Position numbers and translations under genes: made by a program
Assembly: GCF_036864975.1 (NCBI RefSeq)
Contig: NZ_CP104311.1
Location: 908,001 to 972,000, forward strand
Direction: 5' to 3'
Length of the DNA stretch: 64,000 nucleotides
Source of the DNA: Methylococcus capsulatus
GTDB taxonomy: Bacteria; Pseudomonadota; Gammaproteobacteria; Methylococcales; Methylococcaceae
In this document: positions 42,698 through 50,050 of the stretch, piece after piece
How the letters are laid out: every line of letters starts with the position of its first letter
Numbering within the stretch: position 1 is the first letter of the stretch
Notes under the pieces: model-generated
Database searches by the model: none
Told to the model about the DNA's origin: nothing
The model's input: only the letters and a program-made list of their open reading frames with translations

Positions 42698-42897
42698 TGG
42701 CCTTTAAATGTGGTGACGTCGCCGCATTTGGGGAATGGCGCGTCGACGCACCATTTGATTGAATCCAAAAATGGATTCAATGGCACGAAGCGGGAGGACT
42801 GCGCAATTTTGCGTAGTCCTCCCGCTCTATGACCGGGCAAATACGAAAACGTTTTCGCATTGGGTTTTGAGCCGCCGAGCCACAAGGAGTACATTGA
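42698..42897. other. Two strong hairpins and a palindrome after the repressor gene
   Basis: A 21-codon frame (MAFKCGDVAAFGEWRVDAPF...) begins at 42697, overlapping the repressor stop. Then come hairpin 42758-42781 (10-bp stem ATTGAATCCA, AAAA loop), hairpin 42789-42826 (12-bp perfect outer stem AGCGGGAGGACT plus a nearly paired inner arm) and the palindrome CGAAAACGTTTTCG at 42844-42857. No T-run follows, so they are not simple terminators. They may insulate or regulate the cassette at 42898. Confidence 0.6.
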
Positions 42898-43077
42898 ATG
42901 AGCAAAGACAAGAAGCCCGAGCCACCTGTTGAGCGCGATATCCGTCGCCGGCTGGATGAAGACACGGCGGATTTTAGTGAGGGCAAGCCCGGCCGCTCGT
43001 GGGACCGCACTGTCTCACCGAGCAAACCGCATCCGGCTGAGCCGCCGGGCAATGACCGGAACAGGAACAAGAAATGA
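42898..43077 (+). CDS. Small charged protein of the lysogenic cassette
   Basis: 59 residues (MSKDKKPEPPVERDIRRRLD ... NDRNRNKK), very hydrophilic and probably disordered. AAGGAG precedes the ATG at 42898 by eight bases. It overlaps the following membrane-protein gene by ATGA, so the two act together. Function unknown. Confidence 0.6.
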   Translation: MSKDKKPEPPVERDIRRRLDEDTADFSEGKPGRSWDRTVSPSKPHPAEPPGNDRNRNKK

Positions 43078-43547
43078 ACGACGAACTCACCCCGTACCAG
43101 ATCATGCTGCGCTGCCGGCTCTCGTCACGCTATCACCAGCAGCGGCGGCGCGTGTTGATGCGGCGGTCCCGGATCGCGGGTTATCTGGGCGTGGCGATGA
43201 GTATGGGGATGGTGGCCTCGCTGATTCAGGACGGTCCGAAGTTCATTCAGCTTGCACTGCCTTTTCTGGTCGCGTTGGCGACTCTGGCGGATACGCTGTT
43301 CGGCTTTACCGCTCAGGCCTTCGAGCACCTGGCTTTGTACCGACGCTATATGGAGCTGGAGCAGTGGCTGTTGAAAAACGAGGCGACGCCAGCGGAAGCG
43401 CTGGCGCGGATCACGGCCATCGAGGCCGACGAGCCGCCGGTCAATCAGACCGCTGTGGACGTTTGCGACAACGAGCTGCTCATGGCGCACGGGCATGAGG
43501 CGGAGCACCGGGTTCACCCTTGGGCGCGGATGTGGGCGTCGATCTGA
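43074..43547 (+). CDS. Two-helix membrane protein, SLATT-like
   Basis: 157 residues. A basic N-terminal helix (RCRLSSRYHQQRRRVLMRRS) is followed by two membrane helices (GYLGVAMSMGMVASLI and LALPFLVALATLADTLFGF) and a helical tail (HLALYRRYMELEQWLLKNEA, then ARITAIEADEPPVNQ). This is the order of SLATT domains, pore-forming effectors in nucleotide-signalled defence. It sits beside the repressor, pointing to expression in the lysogen and a role in superinfection exclusion. Family assignment is by topology only. Confidence 0.55.
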   Translation: MNDELTPYQIMLRCRLSSRYHQQRRRVLMRRSRIAGYLGVAMSMGMVASLIQDGPKFIQLALPFLVALATLADTLFGFTAQAFEHLALYRRYMELEQWLLKNEATPAEALARITAIEADEPPVNQTAVDVCDNELLMAHGHEAEHRVHPWARMWASI

Positions 43548-43658
43548 GCGCTTGCTTACAGGCGCGTTCAGCGCCTCATTAAGCCGAGACCGCGCCCTAT
43601 GCCTACCGAACCGCTCCTCTCGGCCCCTAAAGGCTTTAGAGGATTTGGAGCGCGGTGT

Positions 43659-43687
43659 TTGGGATGGCTCTCGCCCCGCCGTATACT
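43659..43687 (+). promoter_or_regulatory. Sigma-70-like promoter before the broken gpG
   Basis: TTGGGA (43659-43664) and TATACT (43682-43687) with a 17-base spacer, 35 bases upstream of the ATG at 43723. One of the best consensus matches I found in the window; it could also serve the small gene at 44281. Confidence 0.6.
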
Positions 43688-43722
43688 CTGGGCGTTCGAA
43701 ACCAGCGTTTGAGGATATAAAC

Positions 43723-44247
43723 ATGGCGGGCGCGTTCATCAAGATCGAAGTCGACGACCGGGAGGTCCGGGAGAGGCTGGAGGACCTCCGGCGGCTGATG
43801 GGTGACCTGGAGCCGGTGTTGCACGATATCGGTACGCATCTGGAGCGGTCCCATCGCCAGCGCTTCGAGCGGAGCGAGGCACCAGATGGCAGCAAGTGGG
43901 CGCCCAACAGCGCGGTGACGTTTGATCAACTTGCCAGCGGCGGCTTGCTCACCAAACGGGGCAAGCTCAATAAGGAAGGGGTTGGCCGGCTGGCGGCAAG
44001 AAGCCGCTGATCGATACCGGCCATCTTATGGATTCACTGACTCACGCGTTGGATGGTCACGACGACGCGCTGCTGTTCGGAACGAATGTGATCTATGGCG
44101 CCGTTCACCAGTTCGGCGCGGAACAAGCGAAATTCGCCGATCCCCTGGGGTGACATCCCGGCCCGTCCCTTCATCGGCCTGTCCGATGACGATAAGAATT
44201 ACATCGTCGAGACGATCGAAGAGCACATCAAGGCCGCCTGGGGTTAA
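43723..44247 (+). pseudogene. Broken second copy of the gpG virion morphogenesis gene
   Basis: The frame starts with MAGAFIKIEVDDREVRERLE and carries HLERSHRQRFERSEAPDGSK, like gpG at 20344-20880. It stops at 44008-44010 after a one-base shift near 43990-43998. The next frame continues KKPLIDTGHLMDSL to GAVHQFGAE and stops at 44151-44153. A third frame supplies GDIPARPFIGLSDDDKNYIV to the TAA at 44245-44247. Compared with the intact copy a loop of about 24 residues is missing before GDIPARPF. It stands directly before the protease operon, where Mu has G. Confidence 0.88.
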
Positions 44248-44280
44248 CCGCCGCTGCACTTGGGAGGGGAGTAACATGTC

Positions 44281-44460
44281 ATGAGCCTGCTCAAAGGTCT
44301 TCTGCTTTTCAGCGTTGCTTACGGAATCGGTTGGGCCGCCGCATCTTCTCCTAGAGACGCCCGGCCCATCTGCACCAGCATCAATGGGGACCAAAACATC
44401 TCCATCACCTATGCCGCCAAGACGTTAACCATCGCGCCGCAGAACACTCCCGCAAGATAA
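44281..44460 (+). CDS. Small secreted or membrane-anchored phage protein
   Basis: 59 residues (MSLLKGLLLFSVAYGIGWAA ...), with a hydrophobic signal-anchor and a short polar tail. GGGAGGGG is about ten bases upstream; an ATG-TCA-TGA triplet at 44276 overlaps the start. Function unknown. It ends just before the late-promoter palindrome. Confidence 0.5.
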   Translation: MSLLKGLLLFSVAYGIGWAAASSPRDARPICTSINGDQNISITYAAKTLTIAPQNTPAR

Positions 44461-44464
44461 CTCG

Positions 44465-44511
44465 GGCGGAAACGTTTCCGCCTGATATCTCCCGGCCCCG
44501 GTCCGTAACCT
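44465..44511 (+). promoter_or_regulatory. Predicted late promoter of the protease-capsid-tail operon with activator palindrome
   Basis: GGCGGAAACGTTTCCGCC (44465-44482), identical to that at 30436-30453 and extended by TGAT in the direction of transcription. TAACCT (44506-44511) begins 24 bases after it, the same spacing as at the other late operon. The centre would be near -44.5, where Mor/C proteins bind. The start point would fall at about 44518, next to the ATG at 44519. Confidence 0.6.
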
Positions 44512-44518
44512 ACGGACC
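44500..44518. promoter_or_regulatory. Inverted repeat abutting the protease start codon
   Basis: GGTCCGTA-ACC-TACGGACC, eight-base arms with a three-base loop, ends one base before the ATG at 44519 and covers the predicted -10. It could be an operator or, if transcribed, a translational block. Confidence 0.55.
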
Positions 44519-45601
44519 ATGAGCCAAACCACACCCCAACCCATCGAATCCCTCAAGCCCGGCCGGTTTACGGCCATGGGCGGCCAGGTCGTTGAGTTTT
44601 CCGAGACCGATCTGGCCGCGATGGCGGCGGCCTACGATCCAGCCGTTTACCGCGCGCCGATCGTCGCCGGGCACCCGAAACATGACGATCCGGCCTACGG
44701 CTGGGTCGATGCCCTGCGCTATTCGCCGGAAACCCAGCGCCTGCTGTCCGTGCCGGGCGACGTCGATCCGGCGTTCGCCGAACTGGTGCGCGGGAAAAAA
44801 TTCCGCTCTGTCAGCCTGTCCGTCTATCTCCCCGACTCTCCCGTCAATCCGAAACCGGGCGTGTTCTATCCGCGCCATCTCGGTTTCCTGGGCGCCATGC
44901 CGCCGGCGGTGAAGGGCCTGCGAGAAGCCTCCCTGTCCGATTCCGAAGAAGGCGTCATAGAGCTGAGCGAATGGGACGACGTGACCCATGCCGGCTTATG
45001 GCGCCGTCTGCGTGAATGGCTGATCGGCCAGTTTGGCCAGGACACCGCCGATCGGGTGATCCCCGGTTACGACGTGCAGTCCCTGGAGCAAGCCGCTCAA
45101 CAGGAAGTGGCCGAAGCCGCCGCCGAGGATGCCGGCGCCCAGCCCGCCTTTTCAGAATCTCAACCCGAGGTAACGCCCACGATGACTGCTCAAACCACCG
45201 ATCTGGCCCAACGCGAGGCGGAGATCGCCCGCCGCGAGGCCGAACTGCAACGCCGCGAGGCGGCGGCGACGCGGCAGATGCATGCCGATTTCGCCGAAAG
45301 CCTGGTGCAGGCCGGCAAGTTGCCGCCGGCGGACAAGGCGGGCCTGGTCGAGTTCATGGCCAGCCTGGACGGCGAGGCGACGCTGGAATTCAGCGAGGGC
45401 GATGAAACGGTCACGACGCCATCCAGCGCCTGGCTCAAGTCGTTCCTGAGCCGCCGACTGCCGAAAATCGTCGAATTCAGCGAGCTCAGTGGCGGTGCCG
45501 GCACGGGCGATGAGATCAGCCTGTCGGAAGCTGAGCGGAAGACCTGTGAGGCGCTGAACCTCACGGCGGAGGAATACCTGGCGACAAAGAAGGGGGCGTG
45601 A
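44519..45601 (+). CDS. Phage protease with C-terminal scaffold (Mu gpI/Z type)
   Basis: 360 residues. SLKPGRFTAMGGQVVEFSET, DLAAMAAAYDP and IVAGHPKHDDPAYGWVDALR are typical of the Mu-like prohead protease family. The C-terminal third (AQREAEIARREAELQRREAA) is a long coiled coil of scaffold type. An internal ATG at 45182, preceded by GAGG, would make the scaffold alone, like gpZ in Mu. No ribosome site lies before 44519, which fits either a leaderless start or repression by the adjoining hairpin. Confidence 0.85.
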   Translation: MSQTTPQPIESLKPGRFTAMGGQVVEFSETDLAAMAAAYDPAVYRAPIVAGHPKHDDPAYGWVDALRYSPETQRLLSVPGDVDPAFAELVRGKKFRSVSLSVYLPDSPVNPKPGVFYPRHLGFLGAMPPAVKGLREASLSDSEEGVIELSEWDDVTHAGLWRRLREWLIGQFGQDTADRVIPGYDVQSLEQAAQQEVAEAAAEDAGAQPAFSESQPEVTPTMTAQTTDLAQREAEIARREAELQRREAAATRQMHADFAESLVQAGKLPPADKAGLVEFMASLDGEATLEFSEGDETVTTPSSAWLKSFLSRRLPKIVEFSELSGGAGTGDEISLSEAERKTCEALNLTAEEYLATKKGA

Positions 45602-45602
45602 C

Positions 45603-46019
45603 ATGACCGCATTGGCAGCAGAGCGCAACACCAAAGAACGGATCGGCGACGTCTTCGACCTTCCGGTCAAAGCCAATACCAAGTGTTTTCTCGGTGGCCT
45701 GGCAGTCATCGACGCCGGCTACGCGGCGCCCGGACGTACCGCAACCACCCTGGTCGCGGCCGGCCGGTTCGAAGAGAGCGCCGACAACACCGGCGGTGCG
45801 GCCGGCGACAAGAAAGCGCGAGTCAAGCGCGGCATCTACAAGTTCGCCAACAGCGCCGCGGGCGATCTGATCGCGCAGGCCGACGTCGGCGCCGACTGCT
45901 ACATCGTCGACGACCAGACCGTCGCCAAGACCAACGGCACCAACACCCGCTCCCGCGCGGGCCAAATCGTAGCCGTCGACAGCGACGGCGTCTGGGTCCA
46001 GATCGGTCTGGGCTGGTAA
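45603..46019 (+). CDS. Capsid decoration-like protein
   Basis: 138 residues, beta-rich (KANTKCFLGGLAVIDAGYAA, AGQIVAVDSDGVWVQIGLGW). It lies between scaffold and major capsid genes, the place of head-stabilising cement proteins. It starts two bases after the protease stop. I recognise the type from many Mu-like phages but not a specific family. Confidence 0.65.
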   Translation: MTALAAERNTKERIGDVFDLPVKANTKCFLGGLAVIDAGYAAPGRTATTLVAAGRFEESADNTGGAAGDKKARVKRGIYKFANSAAGDLIAQADVGADCYIVDDQTVAKTNGTNTRSRAGQIVAVDSDGVWVQIGLGW

Positions 46020-46031
46020 TCGGAGAAAAGC

Positions 46032-46928
46032 ATGCAGATCACGCCCCAAACCCTGAAAGCCCTGCAGAACGGTTTCAATGCCGCCTTCCTCAAGGGCTTC
46101 AACTCCGCCGAGGCCCAGTGGCCTCTGATCGCGATGGAGGTTTCCTCCCAGTCGGCCCTGGAAAACTACGGCTGGATGAAGGAACTGCCCGGCATGCGGG
46201 AATGGATCGGCCAGCGCGTCATCCACAACCTCGAGATGATCGGCTACCAGATCATCAACAAACACTGGGAGCACACGGTCGGCGTCGACCGCAACGACAT
46301 AGAGGACGACAAGCTGGGGTTGTACTCCACCCGCTTCTCGATGCAGGGCGAGGTCGCCAAGCGCCACCCGGACGAGCTGATGTGGCAGGTACTGTTGAGC
46401 GGATTCAATTCGCTCGCGATGGACGGCCAGTATTTCTTCGACACCGACCATTTAGGGTTCGACGCCGCCGGCAACGAGACCTCCTGGAGCAACTACCAGG
46501 CCGGCGCCAGTTCGCCCTGGTTCCTGATGGACCTCTCGCGCAGCTTCATGAAGCCGCTGGTGTTCCAGAACCGCTCGGCGGTGAAGTTCGTCAACCAGTC
46601 CAACGAGACCGACGACAACGTCTTCATGAACCGGCAGTTCCGGTTCGGTGTGGACGGCCGCTACAACGGCGGCTTCGGTTTCTATCAGCTCGCCTACGCC
46701 TCCAAGGCCGCGCTCGATGCCACCAACTACCAGGCGGCCCGGCTGGCGCTGGGTACCCAGCGGCGCCCGGACGGCACGGTGTTGCCGATCCATCCAACTC
46801 ACCTCATCGTCGGTCCGACCAACGAAGCCGCCGCGCTCGCGCTGCTCAACAAGGAGCTGGTCTCCGGCGGTGAAACCAACATCTGGTACAAGACCGCGCA
46901 GCTCGTGGTCGTGCCGCAGCTGGGGTAA
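46032..46928 (+). CDS. Major capsid protein (Mu gpT type)
   Basis: 298 residues. QITPQTLKALQNGFNAAFLK, MREWIGQRVIHNLEMIGYQI and GVDRNDIEDDKLGLYSTRF are hallmarks of the Mu gpT family (HK97 fold). The C-terminus GGETNIWYKTAQLVVVPQLG completes the barrel. GGAGAAAAGC precedes the ATG. Length matches Mu T (about 305). Confidence 0.92.
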   Translation: MQITPQTLKALQNGFNAAFLKGFNSAEAQWPLIAMEVSSQSALENYGWMKELPGMREWIGQRVIHNLEMIGYQIINKHWEHTVGVDRNDIEDDKLGLYSTRFSMQGEVAKRHPDELMWQVLLSGFNSLAMDGQYFFDTDHLGFDAAGNETSWSNYQAGASSPWFLMDLSRSFMKPLVFQNRSAVKFVNQSNETDDNVFMNRQFRFGVDGRYNGGFGFYQLAYASKAALDATNYQAARLALGTQRRPDGTVLPIHPTHLIVGPTNEAAALALLNKELVSGGETNIWYKTAQLVVVPQLG

Positions 46929-46932
46929 GCAC

Positions 46933-47238
46933 ATGATCATCCGAATCACTGCACGACGCGCCGGATTCCGCCGCTGTGGCATCGCCCACCCGGCGGAACC
47001 CACCGATTATCCCTTCGATCGGTTCAGCGAAAGCGAGCTGAAGACGCTCCAGGCCGAAAACATGCTCATCGTCGAAGTACTGGACGATGGGGCATCGGGC
47101 TCCGCGGCCGCCGACCCGGCGCCGCTCAAGGCGCATCGCGGCAAAGCCGCTCCCACCGCGGGATCGGCCTCCGTAGGAGCGGCTCCGCCGCGATCTAGGG
47201 CGGATGCCGCGGGCGATCCGCCGGAGGGCGTGGCGTGA
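46933..47238 (+). CDS. HI1506-like phage protein with REP-derived tail
   Basis: 101 residues. The N-terminal 55 residues (MIIRITARRAGFRRCGIAHP ... FDRFSESELKTLQAENMLIV) match the small HI1506-related proteins that follow the capsid gene in Mu-like phages. Residues about 68-87 are encoded by an inverted REP-like pair (47136-47193): GKAAPT and VGAAPPRSR. It overlaps the next gene by GTGA. Confidence 0.75.
   Translation: MIIRITARRAGFRRCGIAHPAEPTDYPFDRFSESELKTLQAENMLIVEVLDDGASGSAAADPAPLKAHRGKAAPTAGSASVGAAPPRSRADAAGDPPEGVA
47136..47193. repeat. Inverted REP-like pair inside the HI1506-like gene
   Basis: The arms at 47136-47156 and 47173-47193 are diverged copies of the GTGGGAGCGGCTCCGCCGCG family in opposite orientation with a 16-base spacer. 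Confidence 0.88.
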
Positions 47239-47651
47239 GCTATTGCACCCAAGCCGACCTGGAAAAGGTCTCGGCCGTCGAGTTCCTGCAGCTCGCCGAT
47301 CGCGACCGCGACAGCGTGGCGGATGCGGACGTCGTCGCCGAGGCCATCGCCAAGGTGGACGGGATCATCGACAGCTACGTGCGGCACCGCTACGCCGTGC
47401 CGCTGGCGCCCGATCCGGCCATCCGGGACTGCGCGGTGAAACTGGTCTGGTTCACCCTGCAGGAAACCAATCCGACGGAAGCGGCCCGGAAGAACCGCGA
47501 CGACGCGGTGAAGTTCCTGCGCGACCTGTCGGACGGAACGAGCCACCTGGGATCGGACCAGCTCGCACCGGGCGCGACCGTCAGCGTCGATGTCCCGCAG
47601 GCCGACGCGCCGGACCGGGTGTTCAGCGACGACACGCTGGCCGGGTACTAG
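47235..47651 (+). CDS. DUF1320 head-tail connector-like protein (Mu gp36)
   Basis: 138 residues from the GTG at 47235. SYCTQADLEKVSAVEFLQLA, DGIIDSYVRHRYAVPL and CAVKLVWFTLQ are DUF1320 signatures. These proteins resemble head-tail adaptors. Translationally coupled to the upstream gene by GTGA. Confidence 0.88.
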   Translation: MSYCTQADLEKVSAVEFLQLADRDRDSVADADVVAEAIAKVDGIIDSYVRHRYAVPLAPDPAIRDCAVKLVWFTLQETNPTEAARKNRDDAVKFLRDLSDGTSHLGSDQLAPGATVSVDVPQADAPDRVFSDDTLAGY

Positions 47652-47660
47652 AGCGCGTCG

Positions 47661-48089
47661 ATGCAAATCTCACCCGTCGTCGCCCAGCTCCAGACCGTGC
47701 CGGAACTGACCGGCCGGGTCGAGATCGCCGGCAGCGTCCGTCAGATCCTGACCGAGCTGAACAGCGGGAAAGGCCCGCGATGGGCCTGGGTGATTTCGCC
47801 GGGTGACGACGCCGAGAAAAACACCCTGTCGGCCGGCGGTATCCGGCAACGGGTGACCGACCGCTACGGCGTCGTCCTCGGCTGCTACGACGTCAGCGAC
47901 CGTCGCGGCGAAGCCGCTCTGCTCAAGGTGGAAGCGCTGGGCGAGGCCGTGGAGCCGAAGCTCTTGGGCTTCATCCCGGCGCCGGGCTACACGGAGCTCA
48001 CCTACCGATCCGGCCAGATGGTCGGCGGCACCGACGGCTGGGTGCTGTGGCTGCACCTCTGGCAATCGAACCACTACATCACCAAGTGA
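47661..48089 (+). CDS. Tail completion/terminator-like protein (Mu gp37-like position)
   Basis: 142 residues. It contains MQISPVVAQLQTVPELTGRV, a central RWAWVISPGDDAEKN and a C-terminal TDGWVLWLHLWQSNHYITK. The alpha-beta pattern and location after the DUF1320 gene match the tail-terminator group of long-tailed phages. Assigned from position and size rather than a firm family match. Confidence 0.6.
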   Translation: MQISPVVAQLQTVPELTGRVEIAGSVRQILTELNSGKGPRWAWVISPGDDAEKNTLSAGGIRQRVTDRYGVVLGCYDVSDRRGEAALLKVEALGEAVEPKLLGFIPAPGYTELTYRSGQMVGGTDGWVLWLHLWQSNHYITK

Positions 48090-48096
48090 GGACGCG

Positions 48097-48387
48097 ATGC
48101 ACACGAACGAACATTTCGGCAAAGGCGGTAGCTACGTGCTGAATCCGGAGACGGATCAGATCGAGCTGACCGAACGCACCCAGACACACGTCGAGAGCGA
48201 GCCGGGTCCCGATGAGGAATCTGGCAGTCACTCCGGCGCCGGAACTCCGGCGCCGGCCGTGAACGCAGCCGAAGGGCAGGTTGAGCTCGAGACGGCGATC
48301 GAACCGGCCGGGGCAGTTGAGGCGGCCGACGCCGCACTGGACAGGCCGGCCCGACGCAGCAAGAAGACTGACGGAGAACAGGCATGA
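48097..48387 (+). CDS. Hypothetical acidic tail-module protein
   Basis: 96 residues. The first 35 (HTNEHFGKGGSYVLNPETDQ, then IELTERTQTH) look structured; the remainder is acidic and Ala/Glu-rich with low complexity (APAVNAAEGQVELETAIEPA). It overlaps the tube gene by ATGA. It has the place of Mu gp38, a small tail accessory, but I see no domain. Confidence 0.55.
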   Translation: MHTNEHFGKGGSYVLNPETDQIELTERTQTHVESEPGPDEESGSHSGAGTPAPAVNAAEGQVELETAIEPAGAVEAADAALDRPARRSKKTDGEQA

Positions 48388-49574
48388 GCGGACTGCTATT
48401 GCGCAACAACCGAGTCCTGCTCGGCAAGCTGGAGTCGACCTACGGCACCGACGCCGCCCCCACCGGCGCACTGAACGCTTTGCGGGTGACGGACCTGAGC
48501 ATCAAGCCGATCCAGGGCAATACCAAAGAGTTGAAGTACATCACCAACTCCCTGGGCACCGGCAAGAAAATCCGCACGGAGTTGTACCGGTCGATCACGT
48601 TCAAGTGCGATCTGGTCTCGGCGCTCACCCCCGGCACGCCGCCCCCTTACGGATTCGCGCTGCGCGCCTGCGGTATGGCAGAGCTCCTCTCGGCCGCAGC
48701 GGTCACCGGTACCGCGCAAGCGGGTTCCACTACCACTACGCTCAAGCTGGCCGCGGCGGCCTCCAGCGTCGACGACGTCTATCTCGGCGCCAAGGTACGA
48801 ATCACGGGCGGCATCGGTAACGGTCAGTCCGCCACGATCATCGATTACGTCGGCAGCACCAAAGTGGCGACGGTCGACCGGCCGTGGACCGTCACGCCGG
48901 ACGCTACCTCGCTCTACTCGATCGATCCGTTCGCCCGCTATAACCCGGTGTCGGACATCCTGACCATGGATGCCGCAACCTTCTATTACAACGAAGGCAA
49001 CCAGGTGCGTCACAAGCTGGTGGGCTGCCGCGGCAACGTCAAGGGCGATGCCTCGGCCAAAGACACCGGCATGTACGATTTCGAGATGATCGGCTTGTAC
49101 GCCGGCGTGGCCGATGCCTCGGAAACCGGCGTGATCGTGTCCAACTGGGTCGATCCGTTCGAAGTGGGGTTTGGCCGCACCTACGGCCAGGCGTTCGGCA
49201 AACAGTTCACGGGCGGGGCCAGTGGGTTGCAGATGGGCAAGTTCTCCTTCGACCTTGGCCAGAAACCCGCTTACCGCTCCGTGGTCGGCTACCAGGGCAT
49301 CAACATCACCGACCGCGCCGCCTCCGGCTCCCTCACCCTGGATGCCGCGCTCGTCGCACAGTTCGATCCCTGGACGCTGCTTGCCAACAACGGCTCCGGC
49401 GCCATCGGCATCGAGCAGCCGGACAGCAATGGCGGTTCCGTCCGCATCGACATCCCCAAAGCCGCCCCGACCGAAATCGACTACGGCGAAGACCAGGGCA
49501 TATCCACCAACACGCTTTCGTTCGATTGCCAGCGCGTGCTCGGCAACGACGAAATCTATATCACCTGCCGGTAG
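48384..49574 (+). CDS. Tail tube protein
   Basis: 396 residues. It starts SGLLLRNNRVLLGKLESTYG, TDAAPTGALNALRVTDLSIK, typical of long tube proteins of siphovirus-type transposable phages. An inserted beta domain (GAKVRITGGIGNGQSATIID) lies near the middle. There is no sheath gene next to it, which argues against a contractile tail. The stop codon TAG is followed at once by a palindrome. Confidence 0.75.
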   Translation: MSGLLLRNNRVLLGKLESTYGTDAAPTGALNALRVTDLSIKPIQGNTKELKYITNSLGTGKKIRTELYRSITFKCDLVSALTPGTPPPYGFALRACGMAELLSAAAVTGTAQAGSTTTTLKLAAAASSVDDVYLGAKVRITGGIGNGQSATIIDYVGSTKVATVDRPWTVTPDATSLYSIDPFARYNPVSDILTMDAATFYYNEGNQVRHKLVGCRGNVKGDASAKDTGMYDFEMIGLYAGVADASETGVIVSNWVDPFEVGFGRTYGQAFGKQFTGGASGLQMGKFSFDLGQKPAYRSVVGYQGINITDRAASGSLTLDAALVAQFDPWTLLANNGSGAIGIEQPDSNGGSVRIDIPKAAPTEIDYGEDQGISTNTLSFDCQRVLGNDEIYITCR

Positions 49575-49600
49575 GGCGGATAAGCGCCAGCGCATCCGCC
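49575..49600. repeat. Palindromic repeat after the tube gene (third family)
   Basis: GGCGGAT and ATCCGCC flank AAGCGCCAGCGC, whose GCGC arms can pair. It starts one base after the tube stop codon, and GTAG/CTAC lie at its borders. It resembles dispersed REP-type elements. Confidence 0.7.
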
Positions 49601-49639
49601 ATCCGGCTACGAACGAAAACCCATACCAAAGGCAATCAG

Positions 49640-50050
49640 ATGGCATTCAAGCTCGGTACCCAGGAAGCGTTAAGCAAACCCATCCAACGCAAAGTGATGC
49701 TGCCGGTCTGCAACGAGGCCGGCACGCCCATCAATCACCAGATCACCATGCTGTACCACCGCATGACCGTGGAGGAGATCGGCGCCGCCTACGCTGCCCT
49801 GGGGGAAGACGCCAAGCTGCTGGAAGAACTCAGCGGGCCGGCGCTGACCGCCGCGGTGCTGGACATGCACGCCAACCACGTCCTGCGCCTGGCGGCCGGG
49901 TGGAAGGAGGTTCAGGCGGACGACGGTACCGACGCGGCATTCACCTTCGATAACGTCCGCGCCCTGCTGAATGCCGTGCCGAAAGCCTACGACAAGATCA
50001 CGGAGGAATTCCAGAAGGCCAACCGGGGCGGGGCCGCGCTGGGAAACTGA
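49640..50050 (+). CDS. Tail assembly chaperone (G product)
   Basis: 136 residues from the ATG at 49640. AFKLGTQEALSKPIQRKVML, YHRMTVEEIGAAYAALGEDA and FTFDNVRALLNAVPKAYDKI are typical of the small chaperone that coats the tape measure. Its last sense codons are GGA AAC inside the heptamer GGGAAAC, directly before the TGA. See the frameshift product that follows. Confidence 0.8.
   Translation: MAFKLGTQEALSKPIQRKVMLPVCNEAGTPINHQITMLYHRMTVEEIGAAYAALGEDAKLLEELSGPALTAAVLDMHANHVLRLAAGWKEVQADDGTDAAFTFDNVRALLNAVPKAYDKITEEFQKANRGGAALGN
50041..50047 (+). promoter_or_regulatory. -1 programmed frameshift site GGGAAAC
   Basis: The zero-frame codons read G GGA AAC TGA, so the heptamer is in the exact X-XXY-YYZ register. 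After slipping, reading continues AAA CTG ATC in the -1 frame, which stays open to 50427. Lambda G/GT uses the near-identical GGGAAAG. Confidence 0.85.

Noticed and set aside
30432-44486. The 22-bp identity in inverted orientation as an inversion crossover site
   Set aside because: Inverting between these points would separate mor from the lysis genes and not restore Mu order; the location before both late operons favours a control site.
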